Shown: in pieces, positions 6,453-14,724 of the stretch
How positions within the stretch are numbered: position 1 is the first letter of the stretch
How the letters are laid out: each line of letters starts with the position of its first letter
NCBI GenBank assembly: GCA_945787505.1
Contig: CALZHC010000009.1
Span: forward strand, 1 to 40,965
Reading direction: 5' to 3'
Length of the DNA: 40,965 bases
Origin: an uncultured Alistipes sp.
GTDB lineage: Bacteria; Bacteroidota; Bacteroidia; Bacteroidales; UBA932
Made by a program: the position numbers and the translations under genes
The notes under the pieces: generated by a model
Seen by the model: only the letters and a program-made list of their open reading frames with translations
The model's database searches: none
Told to the model about the DNA's origin: nothing

Positions 6453-7133
6453 TTAATATGTTATCGATATGAGTTCCTGACTTTGTACAAGTCTGCCTTT
6501 CTTGTCGTAGACTTTCTGTTTGATGCAGCCGATGCCCTTGACATACCAGCTTTCCAGTCTCTCCTCTTTAGTTCCGAAGGATTTGGTGTACTGTGTCTCT
6601 TTAATAAGGTATGCATCGAATGTTCCGGCTTTGGTGGTGATCTCTTTTCTCTCTGCCACCTTCCTGTCTGTGGTGGTGATGGTTGCTCCTGCGGCACCCG
6701 CTTTGATCTTGATCTTGCCGTCGGTGATGGTCTGTCCTGTAGAAAGGGTAGTGGGGATCGAACTTGCGTCGCCTTTGGAGATATCATCCTGTACCTTCAT
6801 CAGCATTGTCAGGCTGCTCATCTTTGATATTGTATATTCATCTTCTCCTACGGTAACCTCCATGATGAGGCTGTTGTCTGTGAAACGGGCCTTGTTATCC
6901 TTGTCGTAGAAGCTCTGGTCGAAGACAACCTTGCCCTTGGTAAGATTCCCATCTATAGATGTTACCTTCGAGATGTAGTAGCCTGTAATCTTGCCGTTTT
7001 CATCGTAATTGGCGTATTTGAGTGTCAGGCCTTTGGTGATAGGGCAGTAGCCCGTGGTGTCGAGTGTGGCTTTCTGTGCCGACATAGTCAGGCACAGAAG
7101 TGTCGTCAGTGTGATTAAAAGTATTTTTTTCAT
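6453..7133 (-). CDS. Secreted TapB/DUF3108-like protein
   Basis: A 226-residue protein with a clear signal peptide (MKKILLITLTTLLCLTMSAQ). The mature part, beginning near TGYCPITKGLTLKYANYDENGK and ending in a block like FGTKEERLESWYVKGIGCIKQKVYDKKGRL, matches the pattern of TapB/DUF3108-like beta-rich periplasmic proteins common in Bacteroidota. Their function is not established. The start ATG overlaps the stop of the CNNM gene as ATGA (7130-7133), so the two are probably translationally coupled. Confidence 0.65.
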   Translation of the reverse strand: MKKILLITLTTLLCLTMSAQKATLDTTGYCPITKGLTLKYANYDENGKITGYYISKVTSIDGNLTKGKVVFDQSFYDKDNKARFTDNSLIMEVTVGEDEYTISKMSSLTMLMKVQDDISKGDASSIPTTLSTGQTITDGKIKIKAGAAGATITTTDRKVAERKEITTKAGTFDAYLIKETQYTKSFGTKEERLESWYVKGIGCIKQKVYDKKGRLVQSQELISITY

Positions 7134-8425
7134 TTTTCTTCCTGTATGTTTTCTTCTTGTTTAGGGATTCTGGTGGCGAGCACTTTGTCTATTCTGGCTC
7201 CGTCCATGTCTATTACTTCGAAGTGAAAGTCGTACCACGAAACGCTCTCTCCTGATGATGGAATGTGCTCGAGGAGTTCGAGGATGAGTCCTCCGATGGT
7301 GTTGTAGTCGTTGTCTTCTTCGAGCTCTTCGAGATTGAAGTATTCGAGGAAGTCGTAGAAGGGACACTGGCCGCTTACCAACCATCCCTCTGCGTTCTTG
7401 CGCTCTATAATGTCGGGCTCGCTCTCTGTGTCGACTGTCCCGACAAGACCTTCGAGCAGGTCCTTGTGTGTCACGATTCCTTGACATACTCCGAATTCAT
7501 CGCAGATGAGTCCGTATGCGACTTGAAGCTGTTTCATCTGTTCGAGCACTTTGAAGACGTCTGTATATTCATGGAAGTATTGTGCCTTCTGGAGCATTTT
7601 CCGAAGGTCGAAATCCTCTGCGCTGATCTTTACGAAGAGATCCTTGAGGTATACTACTCCGACTATTTCATCCAATGAACCGTTACCTACCGGGTAAACT
7701 TCGAAGAGATGTTCGCTTACCGTCTTGTAGATTTCATCCCTTGTCATGCTGATGTCCAGCCACACGATTTCGTTACGGCTGGTCATGATGGATTCGATTT
7801 TCCTATCTCCCAGTGAGAAGACGCGTTCTACTATATCCTGTTCCACCTCCTGCACCTCTCCGTCCTCAGCTCCTTCGGCAATCATTGACTTTATCTCCTC
7901 TTCAGTTACTTTGGTCTCGTTCTCAGAGATACGGAAGATGGTGACAAAGAGTTCAGTTCCTTTGTCAAGTATCCATACAAGGGGTGATGCTATCCATGAG
8001 ATTACCATCATCGGACCTGCAACCTTCTTTGCAATGTTTTCGGGGGAACTCATGCCGATACGTTTGGGTACCAGTTCTCCCAATATGAGTGTGAGGTATG
8101 TTACTATTATGACTATGGTGATCTGTGCAATGTCGTAGGCAATGGTCTGCGACAATCCCCACTTTGCAAGTACTGCGGCCAGATCATCTGCCACTGCTTC
8201 ACCGGAGAAGAGACCTGTCAGGATCCCTATGAGGGTTATTCCTATCTGTATGGTGGAGAGGAAACGATTGGGGTTGTCTGTGATTTTCAGGACTGTCTTT
8301 GCCGATTTGCTCCCTCGCTTGGCGTCTGCGGAGATGCTGGTCTTGCGTGCACTCACGAGTGCTATTTCACACATTGAGAGTACTCCGTTGAGAAGGATGA
8401 GTATCAGTATTATGACTATTTCCAT
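7130..8425 (-). CDS. CNNM/CorC-HlyC family membrane protein with CBS pair
   Basis: A 431-residue protein. An N-terminal DUF21/CNNM transmembrane domain (about 1-180, with hydrophobic segments at the start, near 60-80, 95-120 and 135-155) carries the LGELVPKRIGM motif typical of the family. Two CBS domains follow (about 205-325, including IMTSRNEIVWLDISMTRDE), then a CorC/HlyC domain (about 335-420). Relatives are inner-membrane Mg2+/Co2+ efflux or transport regulators whose CBS domains bind ATP-Mg; several are misannotated as hemolysins. It follows tdk by 3 nt and overlaps the next gene, so it belongs to the same operon. The ion cannot be determined from sequence. Confidence 0.9.
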   Translation of the reverse strand: MEIVIILILILLNGVLSMCEIALVSARKTSISADAKRGSKSAKTVLKITDNPNRFLSTIQIGITLIGILTGLFSGEAVADDLAAVLAKWGLSQTIAYDIAQITIVIIVTYLTLILGELVPKRIGMSSPENIAKKVAGPMMVISWIASPLVWILDKGTELFVTIFRISENETKVTEEEIKSMIAEGAEDGEVQEVEQDIVERVFSLGDRKIESIMTSRNEIVWLDISMTRDEIYKTVSEHLFEVYPVGNGSLDEIVGVVYLKDLFVKISAEDFDLRKMLQKAQYFHEYTDVFKVLEQMKQLQVAYGLICDEFGVCQGIVTHKDLLEGLVGTVDTESEPDIIERKNAEGWLVSGQCPFYDFLEYFNLEELEEDNDYNTIGGLILELLEHIPSSGESVSWYDFHFEVIDMDGARIDKVLATRIPKQEENIQEEK

Positions 8426-8428
8426 ATA

Positions 8429-8998
8429 TTATGAATTGGAATTGGCATTGTTAAAACAGTGTCTGCAAAGGGGTTCGTAGCTCTGGCGCTCTCCCAGTTC
8501 TACAAGGTTCTTGCCGTGTGTGAGTCTGTGGGAATGGAGTGCCGGGTCTCCGCATTTTACGCATATTGCGTGAACTTTATCCACATAGTCTGCCACAGCC
8601 ATGAGCGCGGGCATCGGACCGAATGGCTCTCCCATGTAATCCATGTCCAATCCTGCAACAATAACGCGTACACCGCCAGATGCAAGCTTTCTGCATACAT
8701 CTATTATACCTACATCGAAAAATTGGGCTTCATCGATTCCTACCACATCTACATCTGAACCCAGCAGGAGAATACTTGCAGAGTTGTCTACCGGTGTGGA
8801 CAATATGGAATTGGAATCGTGTGAAACGACTTCCGTGTCAGAGTATCTGACATCTACGCGAGGCTTGAATATTTCAACTTTCAGATTCGCGAATTGCGCT
8901 CTTCTGAGTCGTCTTATGAGTTCTTCTGTCTTGCCGGAAAACATCGAACCGCATATAACTTCGATGCATCCTGGTTTTTTTGCTTTTTCTGAAAACAT
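8429..8998 (-). CDS. tdk: Thymidine kinase (type II)
   Basis: A 189-residue enzyme that phosphorylates thymidine to dTMP using ATP in the pyrimidine salvage pathway. The P-loop GSMFSGKT spans 17-24. The Walker B/catalytic region IDEAQFF is at 88-94. The structural zinc site has Cys146, Cys149, Cys178 and Cys181. Length and layout match bacterial type II thymidine kinases. It is the first gene of a tightly packed minus-strand group (tdk, CNNM, TapB-like, DPP-IV, PAS-like) with a TAnnTTTG promoter about 48 nt upstream. Downstream genes have no obvious nucleotide role, so the grouping may be transcriptional convenience. Confidence 0.95.
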   Translation of the reverse strand: MFSEKAKKPGCIEVICGSMFSGKTEELIRRLRRAQFANLKVEIFKPRVDVRYSDTEVVSHDSNSILSTPVDNSASILLLGSDVDVVGIDEAQFFDVGIIDVCRKLASGGVRVIVAGLDMDYMGEPFGPMPALMAVADYVDKVHAICVKCGDPALHSHRLTHGKNLVELGERQSYEPLCRHCFNNANSNS

Positions 8999-9011
8999 TT
9001 CTGTACTTTTG
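8979..9011 (+). promoter_or_regulatory. Promoter for the coiled-coil/rsmI operon
   Basis: TTTG at 8979-8982 and TACTTTTG at 9004-9011 are 21 nt apart, fitting the Bacteroidota -33/-7 pattern. The -33 element lies inside the 5' end of tdk on the other strand, so this promoter overlaps the divergent tdk gene. Confidence 0.6.
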
Positions 9012-9045
9012 TACTCGGCATGCCTGGCATGTCCGTAAATTTTGA

Positions 9046-9053
9046 CAAAAATA
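9046..9053 (-). promoter_or_regulatory. TAnnTTTG -7 element for the tdk operon
   Basis: Read on the minus strand, this is TATTTTTG, about 48 nt upstream of the tdk ATG at 8998. It faces away from the plus-strand promoter at 8979-9011, with the two units initiating across each other. Confidence 0.5.
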
Positions 9054-9067
9054 ATTAAAAAGTTGTG

Positions 9068-9487
9068 ATGAGAGAGAATGTTTCAGAATTAAAGAGTGCT
9101 TTTGATGTGATTGTTGATAGGTATCAGCGTGATATGGCGTTTATGCTCAATGAGATATCACTCTTGAAGAGTGAGGTTGCATATCTGAAGGAGAGAATAG
9201 GAACGGGGAAGAGTAATTCGCAGACGGGAACTTCGTGGATGGATGACGCGGCTGTCGGAAGGATTGAAAATATCGAGGATGCTATGAGTGATGCGGATGT
9301 AAGTTTCTTCACTGAAGAGCTCTTCGATGGCGATAAAGAACAGTTCAGACTTACTGCCGAGCGTATCAATGAGATGGAGGATTTCAAGAGTGTGGTAAGG
9401 GAGATGCGTGAAACTTTTCCTGAGTGGGATGAGTCGTCACAGGCTGTCTATCTTTTCTATATGACCGTTAAAAGGAGGTTTGTCTGA
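9068..9487 (+). CDS. Hypothetical coiled-coil protein
   Basis: A 139-residue soluble acidic protein I do not recognise. Residues about 5-50 have heptad-like leucine/isoleucine spacing ([20 protein letters not shown]), suggesting a coiled coil. A polar linker rich in S, T and D follows, then a helical C-terminal part with [21 protein letters not shown]. There is no signal peptide. I chose ATG 9068 over the adjoining GTG at 9065. Its stop overlaps the rsmI start by 1 nt (TGATG), and its last codons carry the rsmI Shine-Dalgarno, so translation of the two is probably coupled. A cytosolic role next to a ribosomal methyltransferase is inference only. Confidence 0.75.
   Translation: MRENVSELKSAFDVIVDRYQRDMAFMLNEISLLKSEVAYLKERIGTGKSNSQTGTSWMDDAAVGRIENIEDAMSDADVSFFTEELFDGDKEQFRLTAERINEMEDFKSVVREMRETFPEWDESSQAVYLFYMTVKRRFV
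9470..9479 (+). promoter_or_regulatory. Long Shine-Dalgarno of rsmI
   Basis: AAAAGGAGGT lies 7 nt before the rsmI ATG at 9487. It is perfectly complementary over 10 nt to the 16S tail at 15-24 of this window. Most starts in this window lack any such site. Confidence 0.75.
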
Positions 9488-10188
9488 TGTTGTATATTGT
9501 TCCTACCCCTGTGGGTAACCTTGAGGATATGACCTTCAGGGCAATAGAGGTCTTGAAAAGCGTGGATTTGATTCTGGCTGAGGATACCAGGACCAGTTCG
9601 GTGCTGCTGAAGAGGTTCGGTATCGAAACGAGAATGGAGTCCCACCACAAGTTCAATGAACATTCAAGGGTAGAGTCGGTATGCCGAAGGCTGGTGGAGG
9701 GACAGAATATTGCCCTAATTTCTGATGCCGGTACTCCTGCCATCTCCGACCCGGGTTTTCTGCTGGTGCGCACGGCTATCGAGTGCGGTGTCGAGGTTTC
9801 CACTCTTCCCGGTCCTACAGCCTTTGTTCCTGCTCTTGTGAACTCGGGCTTTCCGACTGACCGTTTTGTATTTGAGGGTTTCCTTCCTGTCAAGAAGGGC
9901 CGTCAGACCAAGCTCGCCAAACTGGCCGAGCAGGATATGACAATGATTTTCTATGAGTCGCCATATCGTCTTGCGAAGACTCTCTCCCAGATGGCCCAGG
10001 TCATGGGAGGTGAGAGAAGGTGCTCAGTCTCAAGGGAAATCAGTAAACTGCATGAAGAGACAAGACGTGGTGCGCTCTCTGAACTTGCCAGTTGGTATTC
10101 AGAGCATGAGCCAAAGGGTGAAATAGTTTTTATAGTTGAGGGGAAAGGCAATGAAGGGAAGAAAAAATCAGGAGAAGAAGAAGAGTAG
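9487..10188 (+). CDS. rsmI: 16S rRNA (cytidine-1402-2'-O)-methyltransferase RsmI
   Basis: A 233-residue SAM-dependent methyltransferase of the tetrapyrrole-methylase fold. It 2'-O-methylates C1402 in the 16S decoding centre, which tunes start-codon selection. Family motifs are in order: PTPVGNLEDMTFRAI (N-terminus), ILAEDTRTSSVLLKRFGI, HHKFNEH, ISDAGTPAISDPG (SAM-binding loop), LPGPTAFVPALVNSGFPTDRF, FEGFLPVKKGRQ and IFYESPYRL. Length is normal. A strong Shine-Dalgarno (9470-9479) precedes the ATG. Its 3' end overlaps the next gene by 38 nt. Confidence 0.96.
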   Translation: MLYIVPTPVGNLEDMTFRAIEVLKSVDLILAEDTRTSSVLLKRFGIETRMESHHKFNEHSRVESVCRRLVEGQNIALISDAGTPAISDPGFLLVRTAIECGVEVSTLPGPTAFVPALVNSGFPTDRFVFEGFLPVKKGRQTKLAKLAEQDMTMIFYESPYRLAKTLSQMAQVMGGERRCSVSREISKLHEETRRGALSELASWYSEHEPKGEIVFIVEGKGNEGKKKSGEEEE

Positions 10189-10753
10189 CTGGTGTTTGAG
10201 CCGTTCGACGTTGGACCGTTCTGTCGTGGGTATGGTAGCTCTGTTGCTTTCACTGCAGCTTTTCTTTTTCATGAGGGAGGTACTCTACGGTGCCTCTCCT
10301 GTCGACTTGATTCAGAAGAGGGATGATTATGACGGTTGGAAATGGGATATGGTTGAACTCAACAGTGCAGACAGTGCAGAGTTGGTATCGCTACCGGGGA
10401 TAGGTCCTTATTTTGCGAAGCAGATTTTGCTTTACCGCGAAAAATTGTGGGGATGCTATGCTGATATTTCCCAGCTGATGGATATCAGAGGAATTGACCC
10501 TGAGAAGTTTTCAAGACTCGAAGAGCGTGTCTATGTGGAGCCCTCTTCTGTCAGGCGGATAGATCTGTGGACGCTCTCTGCGGATTCACTGGCTGCTCAT
10601 CCATATATCGGAAGTTATGCGGCAAAGGGTATCGTAAGGCTCAGAAAATTTTGCAAAAGAGATTCACTGAGTGTGGATATGCTTGTGAAAGAAGGGGTTC
10701 TGCCACTGCAAAAAGCAAAACGTCTCAAACTGTACACAGATATGCAAAAATAA
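10151..10753 (+). CDS. Membrane-anchored helix-hairpin-helix (ComEA-like) protein
   Basis: A 200-residue protein with a short basic N-terminus, one transmembrane segment (about 25-45, VVGMVALLLSLQLFFFM) and a helix-hairpin-helix region starting VELNSADSAELVSLPGIGPYFAKQIL. That block matches the ComEA-type HhH motif, which binds DNA without sequence preference. A second, more divergent HhH-like repeat (LSADSLAAHPYIGSYAAKGIVRLRKF) follows. The topology would place the HhH part outside the inner membrane, consistent with DNA uptake or handling, though no other competence gene is nearby. I chose ATG 10151, preceded by GAGGGGAAAGG, over an upstream TTG. It overlaps rsmI by 38 nt. Confidence 0.82.
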   Translation: MKGRKNQEKKKSSWCLSRSTLDRSVVGMVALLLSLQLFFFMREVLYGASPVDLIQKRDDYDGWKWDMVELNSADSAELVSLPGIGPYFAKQILLYREKLWGCYADISQLMDIRGIDPEKFSRLEERVYVEPSSVRRIDLWTLSADSLAAHPYIGSYAAKGIVRLRKFCKRDSLSVDMLVKEGVLPLQKAKRLKLYTDMQK

Positions 10754-10754
10754 G

Positions 10755-10762
10755 TATATTTG
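10755..10762 (+). promoter_or_regulatory. TAnnTTTG -7 element for the ABC exporter genes
   Basis: TATATTTG lies 23 nt before the ATG at 10786, immediately after the stop of the HhH gene. No TTTG is visible at the expected -33 distance, so strength is uncertain. Confidence 0.5.
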
Positions 10763-10785
10763 CGCAATTGATTGATTATATTGAT

Positions 10786-11706
10786 ATGAATACAATTTCG
10801 TGCAGGAACATTGTTAAGAAGTTTGGTGATTATACAGCTCTGAACGGTGTCTCCATTGATGTCCCCAAAGGGACTGTTTTCGGTCTGCTCGGTCCTAACG
10901 GTGCGGGTAAGACTACGTTGATCAGAATTATGAACCAGATTACCATCCCTACTTCGGGAGAGGTTTTTTTCAATGGCCGTCCTCTCGATCCGGATGATGT
11001 TTACCATATAGGATATCTCCCTGAAGAACGCGGACTGTACAAGAAAATGAAGGTCGGCGATCAGGCGATGTATCTGGCACGTCTTAAGGGCCTTAGTAAT
11101 GCTCAGGCGCTGGCTGAACTCAAGAAATGGTTTGTAAAGTTCGGTATTGAAGGCTGGTGGAACAAGAAGGTCGAGGAACTTTCCAAGGGTATGGCTCAGA
11201 AGGTTCAGTTTATTACGACTGTTCTTCACAAGCCGGATCTGCTGATTTTGGACGAGCCTTTTTCAGGCTTTGACCCTGTAAATGTACAGCTGATAAGGGA
11301 TGAAGTGCTTAGAATGAGAGATGAAGGGGCGACCATTATCCTCTCTACCCACAATATGGAATCGGTAGAGACTCTATGTGACAACATAGCCCTAATCAAT
11401 AAATCCAATCTGGTGGTTACCGGGCCTGTAGATGCCGTCCGTAGAGAGCATGGAGGCAGCAGGATAGAGATTCTTTTCAGAGGTGAGGGCGAACTCAATA
11501 TTGCTTCTGATGTTATTAAAGTGGTGGAAGAGGATACATATAAGGGTTCCAGAAGGGCGGTGGCAGATGTCGTCAAGGGCACTCACTCTTCAAGGATTCT
11601 CTCAGACATTGTCGCCTCGGGTGTGGATGTAATCTCTTATAGGGAACTCATTCCAAGCATGAATGATATATTTATCAAATTAGTCAAGTCTAACAATCAG
11701 AAATAA
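10786..11706 (+). CDS. ABC transporter ATP-binding protein (NatA-like)
   Basis: A 306-residue ATPase subunit of an ABC-2-type exporter. Walker A is GPNGAGKT (36-43), the signature is ELSKGMAQKVQ in place of the usual LSGGQ, Walker B is LLILDEPFSGFDP, and the switch His is in STHNMESVETLCD. A C-terminal extension of about 80 residues, ending SMNDIFIKLV, is typical of NatA/YhaQ-like subunits. An in-frame upstream start inside the HhH gene exists, but ATG 10786 follows a promoter and begins the conserved domain (MNTISCRNIVKKFGDY), so I chose it. The permease gene follows after 14 nt. Substrate is unknown; Na+ or drug/peptide export are the usual roles. Confidence 0.93.
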   Translation: MNTISCRNIVKKFGDYTALNGVSIDVPKGTVFGLLGPNGAGKTTLIRIMNQITIPTSGEVFFNGRPLDPDDVYHIGYLPEERGLYKKMKVGDQAMYLARLKGLSNAQALAELKKWFVKFGIEGWWNKKVEELSKGMAQKVQFITTVLHKPDLLILDEPFSGFDPVNVQLIRDEVLRMRDEGATIILSTHNMESVETLCDNIALINKSNLVVTGPVDAVRREHGGSRIEILFRGEGELNIASDVIKVVEEDTYKGSRRAVADVVKGTHSSRILSDIVASGVDVISYRELIPSMNDIFIKLVKSNNQK

Positions 11707-11720
11707 CAGGAGGAACAGTT

Positions 11721-13070
11721 ATGAATTTCAAAAAGACCTGGCTGGTCATCAGCCGTGAATTTTCTATCAGAGTGAAGAAGAAATCCTTTATTCTGACTAC
11801 TATCATCACTCCTATTCTTTTTGCTGCGCTCTGTATTGCTCCTTCTCTGATTATGATGTCAGACCTGGATGACAAGGTAACCCGTATAGTGGTGGTCGAC
11901 AATTCCGGTATTGTTGCAGAAAATCTTCAAAATACCAAAAAGATAGAATTCATCAAGAGTGATATTGATGATGTCAACTACCTTAAGGGAAAGCTCGATT
12001 CGCTCGGAGCTGACGGTGTTGTAGAGTTCTCGGCACTGGATGAGCTCGGAAATATGAGGGCTGTCTCTTACTCTTCACGTCAGTTGAGCGCTTCCATAAT
12101 CAGTGAAATCTCCACTATGGCAGAGGATATTGTCAAGGATTACAAGATCGAGCAGTACGATATCCCCGATTTCAAGAGGATGATGGATGAACTCAAGACG
12201 AATATAGAAATTAATTCGTTCATTATTAATGACAAAGGTGGAGAGAAACAGGCGAGCGTTGAGGTTAACATGGGAGTCTCATTCATCATGGGTTTCATTA
12301 TATACATGTTTGTTACAATGTTCGGCAACATGGTGATGACAAGTGTCATCAACGAAAAATCCAACAAGATAGTCGAGGTGATAGTCTCTTCAGTTAAACC
12401 TTTCGAACTGATGATGGGAAAGATTATCGGTGTGGCCAGTGTCGCTCTTACCCAGTTCTTTATATGGGTAATACTGACTCTGTTGCTGGTTTTCGGCGGA
12501 TTTGCGATTATGGGACAGGATCTTTTAGGCAATCCTGAGGCTATGTCTCAGATGACCAATATGGTAGGTATGGATGCACAGGGTATGGCAAACCAGATGC
12601 TGGAAAGCTCAGGTCCTCAAACCTTCATTAATTCAATCCTTGGTATAAACTGGCTCTACATTATAGTATGTTTCGTAATATTCTTTGTTTTGGGCTATCT
12701 GCTCTATGCATCCATGTTTGCAGCTGTGGGCTCATGTGTCGATAACGAGGCAGATACCAACCAGTTGGTTCTTCCTGTTACCATTCCTCTGCTTATCGGT
12801 ATGTTTATTATGATTCAGGTATTCCAGAACCCCGACAGCTCCTTGTCATTCTGGGGATCGCTCTTTCCTCTGACCTCTCCTATGGTGATGATGGCGCGCA
12901 TTCCTTTTGAAGGTGGTGTCCCCATGTGGGAACTTCTGCTTTCTATTGGCCTGTTGGTGATTACTATTGCTTTTGTAATCTGGGGCGCAGCCAAGATTTA
13001 CAGGGTGGGTATTCTTATGTCAGGTACCAAATACACTTGGAAAGATATATTCAAGTGGCTTAAATACTAG
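11721..13070 (+). CDS. ABC-2 type transporter permease (NatB-like)
   Basis: A 449-residue inner-membrane permease. One transmembrane helix near 22-45 is followed by a large extracytoplasmic loop (about 50-185) and then a block of about five helices (near 190-215, 235-265, 310-335, 350-370 and 405-430). This is the ABC2_membrane_3 layout. The motif INEKSNKIVEVIVSSVKPFELMMGKI after the loop is the characteristic coupling region. It is preceded by AGGAGG (11708-11713), a good ribosome-binding site. It partners with the ATPase gene just upstream to form an exporter. Confidence 0.92.
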   Translation: MNFKKTWLVISREFSIRVKKKSFILTTIITPILFAALCIAPSLIMMSDLDDKVTRIVVVDNSGIVAENLQNTKKIEFIKSDIDDVNYLKGKLDSLGADGVVEFSALDELGNMRAVSYSSRQLSASIISEISTMAEDIVKDYKIEQYDIPDFKRMMDELKTNIEINSFIINDKGGEKQASVEVNMGVSFIMGFIIYMFVTMFGNMVMTSVINEKSNKIVEVIVSSVKPFELMMGKIIGVASVALTQFFIWVILTLLLVFGGFAIMGQDLLGNPEAMSQMTNMVGMDAQGMANQMLESSGPQTFINSILGINWLYIIVCFVIFFVLGYLLYASMFAAVGSCVDNEADTNQLVLPVTIPLLIGMFIMIQVFQNPDSSLSFWGSLFPLTSPMVMMARIPFEGGVPMWELLLSIGLLVITIAFVIWGAAKIYRVGILMSGTKYTWKDIFKWLKY

Positions 13071-13078
13071 ATTGTCCG

Positions 13079-13855
13079 ATGAGAAGAAAAATATTGCTGA
13101 CAGTTTTTTTGTTCTGCTCTCCGCTTCTGATTTGGGGACAGGAGTTCAAGATAACCTGGAAGAGGGTCGCTATGGACTCTACATACATGAGTGAGAGAAT
13201 TTTCCCGATTGACAAGATTATTGCCGACCACCAAGAGGCTATGGGCTCTTTGATGGAAATCCTCATCTACTCTTCAGAGGAGATTGACAAGGGACAGCCC
13301 GAAGGTGCTCTCTCCAATTTGGCCGCTGATGTGCTTCTGGATGGAGCTATTCCTTATATCGACAATGATTATCCTACTCTCTCTTTGACGAACTTCGGCG
13401 GTATCAGGTCGGCTTTTCCTAAGGGTGCCATACGTTTGTATGATGTATATTCGGTTTTTCCTTTTGAAAATTGCCTAGTTGTGGCACAGATAAAGGGCAA
13501 AAGTATCCGGAAAATCCTGAAAAGGTTCGCATCAAATGGAAAATTCGAGGCTCTTGGCGGAGTGCAGATTATCGTCAAGGGAAAGGAGATGACCTCTTGT
13601 CTTATAGGTGGGAAACCTCTTGATGATGAAGCTCTTTATAATTTGGCCACCATTGATTTTCTGCTTGATGGCGGGGACCGTTTTCATATCGCTGATGATG
13701 CAGTATCCATCACCAGAACCGGTATTGTAATTAGGGACCTTGTAGCTGACTATCTCAAGAAACTCTCTGCCAAAGGAGTGGTGCTTGATAATTCAGGTGA
13801 TTCAAGAATAGTGTTGGAAAAGGAGAAGAAAAACAATGGAAAGAAAAAGAAATAG
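13079..13855 (+). CDS. 5'-nucleotidase C-terminal (substrate-binding) domain protein
   Basis: A 258-residue secreted protein (signal peptide to about 20) consisting of only the C-terminal domain of UshA-type 5'-nucleotidases. Family hallmarks are EGALSNLAADVLLDGA, LTNFGGIRSAFPKGAI (nucleobase-stacking and ribose-binding region), VFPFENCLVVAQIKGKSI, and ATIDFLLDGGDRF. It has no metal-binding domain, so it cannot hydrolyse nucleotides alone. The missing catalytic domain is encoded by the very next gene, overlapping by 20 nt, so the enzyme appears split with its halves in reversed order. Confidence 0.9.
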   Translation: MRRKILLTVFLFCSPLLIWGQEFKITWKRVAMDSTYMSERIFPIDKIIADHQEAMGSLMEILIYSSEEIDKGQPEGALSNLAADVLLDGAIPYIDNDYPTLSLTNFGGIRSAFPKGAIRLYDVYSVFPFENCLVVAQIKGKSIRKILKRFASNGKFEALGGVQIIVKGKEMTSCLIGGKPLDDEALYNLATIDFLLDGGDRFHIADDAVSITRTGIVIRDLVADYLKKLSAKGVVLDNSGDSRIVLEKEKKNNGKKKK

Positions 13856-14678
13856 TGTTTTGAAGGGACTGTTATCTGCTTTGGTAATATTCTCATGTTC
13901 GCTTGATGCGCACGCAAGGAAGCTGGTTATTCTGCATACCAATGATACTCATTCGCAGATTGAAGTAGTCCGTTCCGGTAAAGGAATCGGCAAGGGAGGC
14001 GTTCATCAAAGGGCTGAGTTCTTTGCTAAGATCAAGGCTGAAAATGAAAATGTCCTGATTCTTGACGCAGGCGATTATAATCAGGGAACTCCCTATTTTA
14101 CTATTTTCAAGGGAGATCTTGAGGTACAGGTAATGAATGAACTTGGCTATGAAGTGGTGACTTTAGGTAACCACGAATTTGACAATGGTCTCGACGAGCT
14201 TGCAAGAAGGCTCAGTAATGCCAAATACACTACAGTCTGTGCCAATTATGACTTTACAGATACCCCTTTGAAAGATATTATAAAGCCATACGTGGTCATT
14301 GAGAGGGGAGGACTTAAGATCGGTATTTTCGGTATTACCACAGATCTCAAGACTCTGGTAGCAAAGCAGAATATCAAGGGTATGGTCTATGAGGACGCAT
14401 ACGAGGTGACAGATGCGATGGCACTCAAGCTCAGGAAGGAACTCGGATGTGATCTTGTCATTGCCTTGACTCATATCGGCTATTCTGGTTATCCCAACCA
14501 GCTATCCGATATCAATCTGGCTCAGAAGACCGAGAATGTGGACATAATTATCGGTGGTCACTCCCACACTTTCCTTAAGAGCGAGAAGATCTATAAGAAC
14601 AGAGCAGGAAAGGATGTCGTGATAGTACAGGCAGGCGCTCAAGGAGAATATGTGGGTTGTCTGGAAATCGAGTATTGA
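13836..14678 (+). CDS. 5'-nucleotidase N-terminal metallophosphatase domain protein
   Basis: A 280-residue exported protein (basic N-terminus, hydrophobic segment about 9-25) that holds only the calcineurin-like metallophosphatase half of a 5'-nucleotidase. Metal ligands are visible in order: Asp37 and His39 in HTNDTH, Asp in LDAGDYNQG, Asn-His in LGNHEFDNG, His in ALTHIGYSG, and GGHSHTF near the end. Normal UshA proteins continue into a substrate-specificity domain; this one stops after about 280 residues. That domain is the preceding gene. A ribosome-binding site (GGAGAAG) is inside the upstream coding region. Likely substrates are nucleotides or nucleotide sugars in the periplasm. Confidence 0.9.
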   Translation: MERKRNSVLKGLLSALVIFSCSLDAHARKLVILHTNDTHSQIEVVRSGKGIGKGGVHQRAEFFAKIKAENENVLILDAGDYNQGTPYFTIFKGDLEVQVMNELGYEVVTLGNHEFDNGLDELARRLSNAKYTTVCANYDFTDTPLKDIIKPYVVIERGGLKIGIFGITTDLKTLVAKQNIKGMVYEDAYEVTDAMALKLRKELGCDLVIALTHIGYSGYPNQLSDINLAQKTENVDIIIGGHSHTFLKSEKIYKNRAGKDVVIVQAGAQGEYVGCLEIEY

Positions 14679-14686
14679 TGCAGATT

Positions 14687-14724
14687 AAAAAATAGTGAAG
14701 GCTATTTGCCTTCACTATTTTTTT
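14687..14724. terminator. Bidirectional intrinsic terminator
   Basis: AAAAAATAGTGAAGGC and GCCTTCACTATTTTTT pair around a TATTT loop. A's on one side and T's on the other give a U-tract for both strands. It separates the convergent 5'-nucleotidase and acyl-CoA ligase genes, and the ligase stop codon (14702) is inside the hairpin. Confidence 0.88.
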
